Shown piece by piece: positions 36,564 through 45,078 of a stretch of 64,000 bases of DNA. The number at the start of each line of letters is the position of its first letter. Position 1 is the first letter of the stretch. Source of the DNA: QUBU01 sp014337915. GTDB lineage: Bacteria; Pseudomonadota; Gammaproteobacteria; Steroidobacterales; GCA-2729495. The DNA lies in the NCBI GenBank assembly GCA_030263395.1, contig SZOW01000002.1, positions 124,001 to 188,000 of the forward strand, written 5' to 3'. The position numbers were made by a program, and so were the translations under genes. Under the pieces are notes generated by a model that saw nothing but the letters and a program-made list of their open reading frames with translations, was not told the DNA's origin and ran no database searches.

Positions 36564-36781
36564 GTCCCGACATGCTCCGGTTCAGGCGACGCGACGCACC
36601 ATATCTGCCAGGGAACCATGCCGCGGCCGGTGCCCGTATTCGCTGCACTGCTTCGCAGCCTCAACGCCCTGAATACAATGGCATTTATCGATGTGGCGGA
36701 TGTGGCGGCGGATGGTATACAAAATATCGTGGCTGCTTCACAAATATTGCAAGCAGCTCATTGGCCCCGGATTCGATCCCA
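36564..36781. other. Divergent intergenic region
   Basis: No gene is supported here. The stretch is unusually AT-rich for this chromosome around 36710-36760 and contains two tandem GATGTGGCG units (36690-36707) and an imperfect inverted repeat (GCTGCTT at about 36732, AAGCAGC at about 36751). It probably holds the promoters of the flanking divergent genes. Confidence 0.4.
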
Positions 36782-36787
36782 TATACT
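36782..36787 (+). promoter_or_regulatory. -10 box candidate upstream of the TIG-type secreted protein
   Basis: TATACT lies about 130 bases before the start codon at 36919. The best -35-like sequence (TTGGCC) is only 15 bases upstream, so the promoter is weak or activator-dependent. Confidence 0.3.
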
Positions 36788-36918
36788 GAAAAGGGTTGTG
36801 GATTGTTCCTTTCCCGATGACTCTGGCGATCCTGTCCAGGCGGGGTTTCGTTGAGCCTAGATGCGCGCTCGCCGTTGCCAGACCATCTGCGCCGGGCACT
36901 CAAGCCGAGGAGATACAA

Positions 36919-38067
36919 ATGATTACGTCAGTTGTAAAGCATGCAACCCGGGCGACCGGCATTGTGTTGCTGTTTTCGGCTGCGGCCACCGGTACTGCGG
37001 CCTGGGCAGCGCCCACCATCAGCTCGGTATCGGGCGTGGTGGAAGCCAATGCAAGGGTGACGATCAGCGGCAACGGGTTCGGCAGCAAGAGCACGGCTGG
37101 CCCGCTGGTGTTCGACAACTTCGAGAGTGGCCAGAGCGGCCAGGGCGTGGCGGGCAATGCGCCAACCGTGCGGAACATCTCCTCGGGCTGGACCTGGGGG
37201 CGCTACGGCAGCGGTGCCAGCGTCCCCCAGTACAGCAGCCAGATCGTCCGGCCGCATTCCACGAGAAGCTCGAAGCACTCTTTCGGCGGCTCCAGCTACA
37301 ACGTTTCGCTGGAGATCATCCGTGAGACCCCGAACACCGGCGACGAGATCTATTTTTCATTCTGGCGCTACTACAACCGTACCTCCGCAGTCTGGAGCCG
37401 GAACGTCAAGCCATGGATGGTATGGGGGACCGACGACGGCACCCGTCCCACCGCCTATACCGGATGGGGCAACCCCGGCAATGGTGACGGCGAGTTCCGC
37501 AACGCGGTGATCGACTCGGGCAGCACCAGCAATACCCTGTGGGGCGGACCGTCGATGGATACGGTTGCCGGGCAATGGGTACGCATCGAGGGCTACCTGA
37601 AGCAGTCGTCGCCATCGGCAGCCGATGGCGCCTTCCAGACCTGGGTCCACCTGTCCTCCACGCCGGGCATTTCTCTGGCGCAGAGCAGCCTGGCGTACCG
37701 CACCCGCTCGTCGAGCAATTACTGGCGCCAGTGGCATTTCGGCAGCTACAACGCCACCGATGATCCTTCGACCGCGACGGCCGACGTGTACCTGGACGAC
37801 ATTTATTTCGACAATACCCGCGCCCGCGTGGAGATCGGCAACGCATCGACCTGGAATAACTGCACCCGCAGGGAACTGCAGGTCGCCACGGCCTGGTCCA
37901 ATACCGGCGTGACCTTCACCGTGAGCCCCGGCGCGTTCAATTCCGGTGCGCAGGCCTACCTGTACGTGGTCGATCCACAGGGCGTCGCCAACAGCCAGGG
38001 CTTCCCGATTACCCTCGGCGAGGGCGCAGCCGCACCGGAGCCGCCGCAGAACGTGACCGTGCAGTAG
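36919..38067 (+). CDS. Secreted protein with N-terminal IPT/TIG-like domain, unknown function
   Basis: The 382-residue protein has a signal peptide ending near TAAWAAP. A short IPT/TIG-like strand set follows (PTISSVSGVVEANARVTISGNGFG). The remainder contains many aromatic and polar residues, e.g. EIYFSFWRYYNRTS, GQWVRIEGYLKQSS and TADVYLDDIYFDNTRARVEIGN, a pattern like concanavalin-type beta-sandwich domains that bind or cleave polysaccharides. I cannot identify catalytic residues. AGGAGA lies six bases before the ATG. Its position inside the locus suggests it binds or processes the secreted glycan; this is inference. Confidence 0.6.
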   Translation: MITSVVKHATRATGIVLLFSAAATGTAAWAAPTISSVSGVVEANARVTISGNGFGSKSTAGPLVFDNFESGQSGQGVAGNAPTVRNISSGWTWGRYGSGASVPQYSSQIVRPHSTRSSKHSFGGSSYNVSLEIIRETPNTGDEIYFSFWRYYNRTSAVWSRNVKPWMVWGTDDGTRPTAYTGWGNPGNGDGEFRNAVIDSGSTSNTLWGGPSMDTVAGQWVRIEGYLKQSSPSAADGAFQTWVHLSSTPGISLAQSSLAYRTRSSSNYWRQWHFGSYNATDDPSTATADVYLDDIYFDNTRARVEIGNASTWNNCTRRELQVATAWSNTGVTFTVSPGAFNSGAQAYLYVVDPQGVANSQGFPITLGEGAAAPEPPQNVTVQ

Positions 38068-38143
38068 GACTGCAACAGACCGTACGACAGCTGAAGTCCC
38101 CGGCAAGGATCGGGTAGCATCGTCCTTTTCGGGGCCTTGCGGC

Positions 38144-39541
38144 TTGCGCGCCGACCGTTTCTTCTTCAAGTACTGCGTCTACCTGCCAGCCACCTGGATC
38201 CGCGGCCAGAACGTGGCCGGCCATCTGGCGCGGCTGCGCCGCTACGAGCGCATTGCCCCGGCCGAGAGGCGCAAACTCCAGGAGGCCCGCCTGTCCCGCC
38301 TGCTGCAGGCGGCAAGAGCCGGCGTCCCGGAGTATTCACGGCGCCTTGCCCGGCTGCATGCCGACAGCCTGTCGATCCAGGATCTCGCCACGATCCCGAC
38401 CCTGACCAAGCAGGAGGTGCGGGACCGGCGTGAGGATCTCCAGTACCGGCCGCGGCCGCGATTCATCGTCGCCAAGACGACTGGCGGCTCCACTGGTGAA
38501 CCGGTAACCATTCACAAGACGCACACCGCAATGGCCTGGGAGCTCGCCGCGACCTGGCGCGGCTATGCATGGGCCGGCGTCCATATCGGGGACCTGCAGG
38601 CCCGCTTCTGGGGGGTTCCGCTGTCGGCCGCCGGACGGCGCACCGCGCGCCTCACCGATTTCGTCTGCCACCGGCGCCGCTTCTCGGCCTTCGACTTCGA
38701 CCGCAACAGTTTCGTGCAGTACGACCAGCAGCTGCGCGAGAAGCCACCAGACTATTTCTACGGCTACGTCTCGATGATCGCCGAACTCGCGCGCTGGTAT
38801 ACCGACACCGGGCGCCGCCTGGACCAGCCACCCGGCGCCGTCATCACCACCTCCGAGGTTCTGTCGCCGGATGACCGCAAGGCCATCGAGGCTGCATTTG
38901 GCTGCCGGGTGTTCAACGAGTACGGTTGCGGCGAACTCGGCACCATCGCCCATGAGTGCGAGCATGGCCGGCTGCACACCAGCGACGAGAACATGATCAT
39001 CGAGATCCTCGATGGCGAGCGTCCCTGCAGGCCTGGCGAGAAGGGCGAGATCGTCGTCACCGAACTCAACAACATCGCCATGCCGCTGGTCCGCTACCGG
39101 ACCGGGGACTTCGGCGCACTCAGCGATGAGCCCTGCCCCTGCGGGCGCACCCTCGGGGTGCTGTCGGATGTCTTTGGCCGCGCCTATGACTTCATCGTCG
39201 CGCCGGACGGCCGCCGGTTCCACGCGGAGTTCCTCGTCTACATGTTCGAGGAAGCCCAGCGGCAGAACTGCGGAATCGCGCAGTTTCGTGTCGAGCAGAC
39301 AGCCCCCGACCATCTGCAGCTGCTGGTCGTGCCCTCGGCGTCCGGGTTCCCGGAACATGAAGAAATGCGACTGGTAGCAAGGATCAGGGAACTGCTTGGC
39401 GCTAACATGCGCGTTACAACCAGCCGCGTGCAGCGCATACAACGAGAAGCGTCAGGCAAGATGCGGGTCATCGTCGGATTACAGTCAGCCTCGTCACGGC
39501 AGGCGCCGGCCGCACCGGGCAGCACAGCACCCCGCGGTTAG
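38144..39541 (+). CDS. CapK/PaaK-like adenylate-forming enzyme (copy 2)
   Basis: This 465-residue protein is a second PaaK/CapK-group enzyme, with phosphate loop KTTGGSTGEPV, adenine motif NEYGCGELGTIAHECEHG, PLVRYRTGDFG and a CPCGR cysteine pair just after it. The C-terminal segment VQRIQREASGKMRVI ends with the lysine expected for adenylation. The start is a TTG at 38144, as no ATG or GTG precedes the conserved region. It lies four bases upstream of the second amidotransferase, so it probably activates the carboxylate that the amidotransferase amidates. Confidence 0.83.
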   Translation: MRADRFFFKYCVYLPATWIRGQNVAGHLARLRRYERIAPAERRKLQEARLSRLLQAARAGVPEYSRRLARLHADSLSIQDLATIPTLTKQEVRDRREDLQYRPRPRFIVAKTTGGSTGEPVTIHKTHTAMAWELAATWRGYAWAGVHIGDLQARFWGVPLSAAGRRTARLTDFVCHRRRFSAFDFDRNSFVQYDQQLREKPPDYFYGYVSMIAELARWYTDTGRRLDQPPGAVITTSEVLSPDDRKAIEAAFGCRVFNEYGCGELGTIAHECEHGRLHTSDENMIIEILDGERPCRPGEKGEIVVTELNNIAMPLVRYRTGDFGALSDEPCPCGRTLGVLSDVFGRAYDFIVAPDGRRFHAEFLVYMFEEAQRQNCGIAQFRVEQTAPDHLQLLVVPSASGFPEHEEMRLVARIRELLGANMRVTTSRVQRIQREASGKMRVIVGLQSASSRQAPAAPGSTAPRG

Positions 39542-39545
39542 GCCC

Positions 39546-41408
39546 ATGTGTGGCATAGCCGGGATCTATTACTTTGACCGTTCGCGGCCGGTGGATCGCC
39601 GGCTGATCGAATCCATGAACGACCGCCTGGCGCACCGGGGTCCGAACGGTTCCGGGGTATTCATCGACGGCAACATGGGCCTGGGCCACCGCCGGCTGTC
39701 GGTCATCGACCTCGAAGGCGGTGCGCAGCCGATGACCGACGGGGAGTCCCGGCGCACCATTGCCTACAACGGCGAGTTCTTCAATTTCGCCGAGGCTCGT
39801 GACCGGCTGGCAGCTGGTGGCCACGTCTTTCGCACCCACAGCGATACCGAGGTGCTGCTGAAGCTCGCCAGGGGTGCCCCGACCGGCTGGATCCGCCAGG
39901 TCAACGGCATGTTCGCCTTTGCGCTCTGGGACCCGGCCGACCGCAGCCTGACCCTGGTCCGCGACCGCTTCGGGGTCAAGCCGCTGTACTACCAGCAGAC
40001 CAGTGAAGGGCTGGCCTTCGCCTCGGAGATCAAGGCGCTGATCGGCAGCGGACTCTGCCCGGAGCCCGAGGTGGCCACCGATACGCTGGCGCAGTACCTG
40101 GCGTTCCGCCAGGTGCTCGAACCCAACACCATGTTCAGGGGCATCCGCCAGTTGCCCGCCGGGCATTTCCTGCGCATCAGCGCTGACCGGGCGACGCCAG
40201 AAATTGTCCGCTACTGGAACGAGGCCGAGGCGCTGCAGGAAGTATTTCCCGTCGGCGCGGACCGCGGCAGCTTCGGCGAGGAGTTCCACAAGGCCGTACG
40301 GCGGCGGCTGGTCAGCGACGTGCCACTGGGCAGCTTCAACAGCGGCGGCGTCGACAGCTCGCTGGTCACACGGGAAGTCCGCAACCAGGTCCCCGGGGAA
40401 CTGCACACGTTCTCGATCGGCTTCGCCGAGGCCGCCTACGACGAAACCCCTTTTGCCGCCGAGGTCGCCGCCAGGCTGGGCACCACGCATCATGCGGAGC
40501 GGCTGCCGGCGTCGGCCTACGCCGCGCTGTTGCCGGCGGCGATCTGGCACCACGACGAGCCGCTGTGCCACCCGCATTCCGTGCAGTTGATGCACCTGAG
40601 CAGCATCGCCAGGCAGCACGTGACCGTGGTCCTGACCGGCGAAGGCGCGGACGAACTGTTCTTCGGCTATCCGCGGCTGCATATCCCCAGGCTCACCGCC
40701 ATGGCCGGCCCGGCGCGCCGGCCGTTCGGCATCCTGCTCCGGGAGCTGGCTGCGCTGGCCGGCCTGCGTCGCGTCCGGAAACTGGCCGATGTGCTGGCCA
40801 GCGAGGCTGCGCCGGCCATCGATGCGCACCGCTTTCTGCCGATGGAGACGCTGCGCAGCCTCTGCCCGGAAGCCGACTACCTGGGCGCCCGTCGCGAGAC
40901 CTGGCAGCGCATCGACCGCAACCAGGACGGTATCGAGGTCCTGCTCGAGTACGAGCGGCGCGCCTACATGCAGTCGCTGCTGGTCCGGCTCGACAAGATG
41001 ACCATGGCCCATGGGCTGGAGGCCCGGACACCGTTCCTGGATTTCGAACTGGTGCTCTGGTCCAAGCTGGCCGGGCGGGAAGCAAAGACCGGCAAGGGCT
41101 TTGGCAACAAGCTGCTGCTCAAGGCAGAGGCGGAAAAGCACTTTTCGACCGGCCTGGTCCAGCGCCGGAAGGTGGGCTTCGGCGTGCCATTGCGCGAATG
41201 GTTCCGTACCCAGGCGGAGTTCGGGGATATGCTTGACGCCATGGTGTCGCCCAATTCGTATGTGGCATCACTCTGGCCATTGCAGGCGCTGCGCACGCTG
41301 GTTGCGGAGCATCGCGCTGCGCGCGCTGACCACAGCGAAGCACTCTGGGCCCTGCTGAACATCGAACTGTGGTCGACACAGGTCCTGAATCGCTCGGCCA
41401 GCACATGA
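39546..41408 (+). CDS. Asparagine-synthetase-like glutamine amidotransferase (copy 2)
   Basis: The 620-residue protein has Cys2 (MCGIAGIYYF), glutaminase features RLSVIDLEGGAQP and YNGEFFNF, the conserved RDRFGVKPLYY segment, and the synthetase P-loop NSGGVDSSLVTRE with VLTGEGADELFFGYP. In canonical AsnB the loop is YLSGGLDSS; here it is preceded by SFN. It overlaps the wecB start by ATGA. It resembles the amidotransferases of exosortase-associated exopolysaccharide loci (TIGR03104/03108-like), which are presumed to amidate sugar uronates or acyl groups. Confidence 0.9.
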   Translation: MCGIAGIYYFDRSRPVDRRLIESMNDRLAHRGPNGSGVFIDGNMGLGHRRLSVIDLEGGAQPMTDGESRRTIAYNGEFFNFAEARDRLAAGGHVFRTHSDTEVLLKLARGAPTGWIRQVNGMFAFALWDPADRSLTLVRDRFGVKPLYYQQTSEGLAFASEIKALIGSGLCPEPEVATDTLAQYLAFRQVLEPNTMFRGIRQLPAGHFLRISADRATPEIVRYWNEAEALQEVFPVGADRGSFGEEFHKAVRRRLVSDVPLGSFNSGGVDSSLVTREVRNQVPGELHTFSIGFAEAAYDETPFAAEVAARLGTTHHAERLPASAYAALLPAAIWHHDEPLCHPHSVQLMHLSSIARQHVTVVLTGEGADELFFGYPRLHIPRLTAMAGPARRPFGILLRELAALAGLRRVRKLADVLASEAAPAIDAHRFLPMETLRSLCPEADYLGARRETWQRIDRNQDGIEVLLEYERRAYMQSLLVRLDKMTMAHGLEARTPFLDFELVLWSKLAGREAKTGKGFGNKLLLKAEAEKHFSTGLVQRRKVGFGVPLREWFRTQAEFGDMLDAMVSPNSYVASLWPLQALRTLVAEHRAARADHSEALWALLNIELWSTQVLNRSAST

Positions 41409-42547
41409 CCAAGCCGCTGCACTTCGCCTGTGTCTTCGGCACACGCCCGGAAGCCATCAAGATGGCGCCGCTGGTCCGGCGCCTGCGCGACACCGCGGGT
41501 ATCCGCACCTCCGTCATTACCACCGGCCAGCACCGGGAGATGCTCGACCAGGTCCTGCAGTTCTTCCACATCACGCCGGACATCAGGCTGGATGCCATGC
41601 AGGCCGGGCAGTCGATTTCGAAACTGATGTCGCGCCTGCTCGCCGACCTGGACGTCGCCCTCGGGTCGCTCGAGCCCTCGGTCGTGCTGGTGCACGGCGA
41701 CACGATGACCACCCTGGCAGCCGCCATGTCATCGTTCTACGGCGGTTTCCCCGTGGCGCACGTCGAGGCCGGCCTGCGCACCAGCAACCTGCTCTCGCCC
41801 TGGCCGGAGGAGAGCAACCGGCGGCTGACCTCGGTCCTGACACGGTTTCACTTCGCACCTACCGAGCAGGCGAAGGCCGCCCTGCTGGCCGAAGGGCATG
41901 CTCCGGATCAGATCTGGGTGACCGGCAACACCGTGATCGATGCGTTGCTGGATGCAATAGCCCTGATCGACGGTGATCCGGCAAGACGCAGGCAGCTGCA
42001 GGATGCCCTGCCGGTTCCGGATGGGCAGCGGCGGCTGATACTGGTGACCGGCCACCGGCGGGAGAACTTCGACGGCGGCCTGGCCGCATTGTGCGAGGCG
42101 CTGGCGCGGATCGCGCGCCGCGGCGATGTGGAGATCGTCTTCCCGATACACCTGAATCCCGTCGTCCAGGACGTGGTGCGCGGGCGTCTTTCCGGTGATC
42201 CGGCCATACACCTGTTGCCGCCGCTGGATTACCCGACCTTCGTGACCGCCATGCGCAGCGCCCACCTGATCCTCACCGACTCGGGCGGCATCCAGGAAGA
42301 AGCGCCGTCGCTGGGCAAGCCGGTGCTGGTGCTGCGCGATACCACGGAACGGCCGGAGGGCATCCGGGCCGGGACGGTCCGGCTGATCGGCACCAATACC
42401 GACACCGTCGTGGCCGAAACAACCCGGCTGCTGGACGACCAGCGGCACTACGAGGCCATGGCGACCGCGCACAATCCCTACGGCGACGGCAAAGCCTCCA
42501 TGCGCATCGTCGAGGCACTACAGGCCCAGTTGGCCGCGGCCAACTGA
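41405..42547 (+). CDS. wecB: UDP-N-acetylglucosamine 2-epimerase (non-hydrolysing)
   Basis: WecB converts UDP-GlcNAc to UDP-ManNAc, a precursor for surface polysaccharides. The 380-residue product has CVFGTRPEAIKMAPLVR, VLVHGDTMTTLAAAMSSFYGG, HVEAGLRTSNLLSPWPEESNRRL and TDSGGIQEEAPSLGKPVLVLRDTTERPEG, all hallmark motifs. It begins at an ATG that overlaps the amidotransferase stop. No WecC (ManNAc dehydrogenase) or other nucleotide-sugar enzyme is encoded in the window, so further conversion, if any, is encoded elsewhere. Confidence 0.95.
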   Translation: MTKPLHFACVFGTRPEAIKMAPLVRRLRDTAGIRTSVITTGQHREMLDQVLQFFHITPDIRLDAMQAGQSISKLMSRLLADLDVALGSLEPSVVLVHGDTMTTLAAAMSSFYGGFPVAHVEAGLRTSNLLSPWPEESNRRLTSVLTRFHFAPTEQAKAALLAEGHAPDQIWVTGNTVIDALLDAIALIDGDPARRRQLQDALPVPDGQRRLILVTGHRRENFDGGLAALCEALARIARRGDVEIVFPIHLNPVVQDVVRGRLSGDPAIHLLPPLDYPTFVTAMRSAHLILTDSGGIQEEAPSLGKPVLVLRDTTERPEGIRAGTVRLIGTNTDTVVAETTRLLDDQRHYEAMATAHNPYGDGKASMRIVEALQAQLAAAN

Positions 42548-42558
42548 CCGCCTGCCCC

Positions 42559-43938
42559 TCAGGCCCGGCGCTCCGGCAGCGCCTGATCGCTGGCCGCCAC
42601 TGGCGGCGATTCCACCTCGGCCATCAGCAGCCTGCGCAGCACCACGGAAAGTCCGGCGATCAGGTACCAGTAGAACTCGGACAGCCCGTACGAGGCGATG
42701 CTGAATACCAGGCACATCACCACCAGCACCAGGGTGGCCCCGGTACAGCGCTCATAGAACAGGCGTTTCTCGTCGTCCTCCGCCAGCCGGCTGCCAAGCG
42801 ACGCCAGCGACCCACGGACCTGGCGAAGGTTGCCGAAGATTGACCCCAGGAACCTCAGGTAGATCACCGTGCCGATCAGGCCGAGTTCGATGATCGCTTC
42901 CAGGTACAGGTTGTGGGAGGGCTGGTAGCGACCCACCTCGTTGGACAGCGCCTCCTGTGACGTCCCAAGCCCATGCCCGACCAGTGGGTGCCGGGTCGCC
43001 ACGCGCACCTCGTCCATCATGTGCTTCAGGCGGCCATGGGTCGTCGCGGCATTGCGCGTGCCATCGTCGATGAGCGACAGGTACCTGTCCTTCATGTCGG
43101 GCGTCATGACGCCAACCAGGAGAACGGCGGACACGGCCGCCATGAGCAGGATCGCGGTGCGGTGCTTCGAGCGGAAAATGATCGCGGCAGCGATCACCAG
43201 CAACCCGACCATGCCGCTCCTGGATCCGGTCAGGACCAGCGCATACAGCAGTGCCACCAGCAGCCCGACACTGGCCAGCCTGACGAGCTTCCGTTTCGAT
43301 CCACCGATCAGGTAATAGAGGAAGGGCACGGCCGTCAGGATCACGAATGCGAGGCCATTCGGGTTGACGATGTCATTGGGGGCCCCGGCCAGCCGCTCGA
43401 GCACGTAGCCGTCACCCATGTCGGCATAGGAGCCCCAGTATCCGGTGGTGAGGTGCAGGAACAGCGGCTCCAGCACCCGCAGTACCTGGCAGCCGAAGAC
43501 CACGATCACGAAGGTCCGCAGGCGCGGTAATGTATCGACCAGCTGCACGGTGAAGTAGAAGAACACCACCGCCTTGATGAACACATCCAGCCCGTGCTTG
43601 ACGACGCTGCCAGGCCATTCCACGAACGGCACGGACAGCACGATATAGGCGATGAGCGTATTGAGGATCCGCGTGCTGCTGGATGGATCCTTCGGTTCTG
43701 GTCCCGGCCTGGCAGTCAGGATCAGCATCGTGATCAGGCCCACCAGAACGAGCGTCGGCCTGATCATGCCGATGACCGCTATCCGGCTCGGTATGTTGAG
43801 CAGGGTCATCAGGATCAGGAGCATGTACAGCCGGAACGGCAGGGCCGGGCTGATTGCCGGCGCGGCGTCGCCAACCGCCCTTCCGGCGGAGGGCGCCATG
43901 CGCTGGCGCAGCGGTCGCGGCAGGGAGGTATTGCTCAT
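42559..43938 (-). CDS. O-antigen ligase/polymerase (Wzy_C family)
   Basis: This 459-residue polytopic membrane protein has about eleven hydrophobic segments. The large periplasmic loop carries the Wzy_C/WaaL-type elements VLTGSRSGMVGLLVIAAA and HPLVGHGLGTSQEALSNE, then YQPSHNLYLEAIIELGLIGTVIYL with the H-N-x-x-L-E signature. It probably polymerises or ligates undecaprenyl-linked glycan on the periplasmic face. The ATG at 43938 overlaps the stop of the upstream GT4 gene (ATGA), so glycosyltransferase and ligase are coupled on the minus strand. Confidence 0.88.
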   Translation of the reverse strand: MSNTSLPRPLRQRMAPSAGRAVGDAAPAISPALPFRLYMLLILMTLLNIPSRIAVIGMIRPTLVLVGLITMLILTARPGPEPKDPSSSTRILNTLIAYIVLSVPFVEWPGSVVKHGLDVFIKAVVFFYFTVQLVDTLPRLRTFVIVVFGCQVLRVLEPLFLHLTTGYWGSYADMGDGYVLERLAGAPNDIVNPNGLAFVILTAVPFLYYLIGGSKRKLVRLASVGLLVALLYALVLTGSRSGMVGLLVIAAAIIFRSKHRTAILLMAAVSAVLLVGVMTPDMKDRYLSLIDDGTRNAATTHGRLKHMMDEVRVATRHPLVGHGLGTSQEALSNEVGRYQPSHNLYLEAIIELGLIGTVIYLRFLGSIFGNLRQVRGSLASLGSRLAEDDEKRLFYERCTGATLVLVVMCLVFSIASYGLSEFYWYLIAGLSVVLRRLLMAEVESPPVAASDQALPERRA

Positions 43939-45059
43939 CGGCCCGGTCCATCCACCGCGCCCATGCAATCCTCGTAGACGCGGCTATAGCGCAGGGCCAT
44001 TCGCTCGGCCGAGTACTCCGCGCGTACATGCGCGCTGGCGCGGGAGGCCTGTTCGCCAGGATTGCTGGAGCCGGTGACGCGCCGGATGCCGTCAGCCAGG
44101 GCCTGCGGACTGTCATCCTCGAGCAGGCAGCCGTAGCGGCCATGGCCGAGCACAACGGGGATCTCTCCCACCGATGTTGCTACCACCGGGAGGCCATGCG
44201 CCATGGCTTCCAGCAAGACGAGTGGCAGCCCTTCCGTCCTGGAACAGATGACGAACAGATCAGACTCCCGATACAGCTTGTCCACATCCGCCACGTAGCC
44301 CACCAGCCGCAGCTGCGCCTGAAGCCCGGCCGCGGCGATCTGCTGCTCCAGCGCCGCACGGCAGTCACCGTCACCTGCGATCGTGACGAGCGGCTGCATG
44401 CCACCGGCAACCAGGATGGCTGTCGCTGCAACCAGCCGGTCAAATCCCTTCTCGTGGCTCAGGCGGCCGATCGCCAGTATACGCACGGTGCCTGGGGCCG
44501 ATGCTTGCCTCGTCGAGACACGCGGCTCACCACCCGACTCCGCCAGCTCGATGCCATTCGGGATGACGACGAGCCGATCGCCGGCAACATGCCGCGACGC
44601 CACCCGGCGCATGGGCTCGCTGACCACTACGACGCGGTCGAAGCGCCGCAGCAGGAATCGGTCCAGCGCCTCGTAGAACCACAGCCGGCTGCGATGGCTG
44701 ACAGCCGTCCAGCCATGCAGCGTACAGACCAGCCGCGGACCACTCCGCCTGTGCACCAGGGAGAGCAGGATATTGGCCTTGTAGCCATGCGTATGGATGA
44801 TCCCGAACCCCTGCTGCTCCGCGTAGCGCAGGATTTCGCCCGCGCCGCGCAGGTTCAGGCCGTCGCTCATCCGGAACCGGTGGTGGTCCAGGCCACGGCT
44901 CCGGGCCGCCGCTCCCAGTGGATCCGACTCGTCCTGTGGCGCCACGATGGTGCCTATCGTGACCTCGTGCCCCAGCCTGCGGCATTCCACCGCCAGGCTG
45001 AGCAGCATCTTTTCGGCACCGTACAGGCCGCCGCTGTCGATGACGTGCAGAATCTTCAC
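43935..45059 (-). CDS. Family 4 glycosyltransferase
   Basis: The 374-residue GT-B enzyme begins VKILHVIDSGGLYGAEKMLLSLA, matching the glycine-rich N-terminal acceptor site of GT4. The donor site has ILAIGRLSHEKGFDRLVAATAIL and CSRTEGLPLVLLEAMAHGLPVVATSVGEIPVVL, the E-x7-E motif. The GTG at 45059 is preferred, 19 bases after the preceding stop; a GTG at 45119 would add an unconserved N-terminus overlapping the upstream gene. It is part of a three-gene minus-strand group (GT2, GT4, ligase). Confidence 0.9.
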   Translation of the reverse strand: MKILHVIDSGGLYGAEKMLLSLAVECRRLGHEVTIGTIVAPQDESDPLGAAARSRGLDHHRFRMSDGLNLRGAGEILRYAEQQGFGIIHTHGYKANILLSLVHRRSGPRLVCTLHGWTAVSHRSRLWFYEALDRFLLRRFDRVVVVSEPMRRVASRHVAGDRLVVIPNGIELAESGGEPRVSTRQASAPGTVRILAIGRLSHEKGFDRLVAATAILVAGGMQPLVTIAGDGDCRAALEQQIAAAGLQAQLRLVGYVADVDKLYRESDLFVICSRTEGLPLVLLEAMAHGLPVVATSVGEIPVVLGHGRYGCLLEDDSPQALADGIRRVTGSSNPGEQASRASAHVRAEYSAERMALRYSRVYEDCMGAVDGPGR

Positions 45060-45078
45060 GGGCCTGCCTGCCGTGCCA

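Noticed and set aside
36690..36707. Tandem GATGTGGCG units as a repeat array
   Set aside because: Only two copies of nine bases, with no spacers; not a CRISPR or other recognised array.
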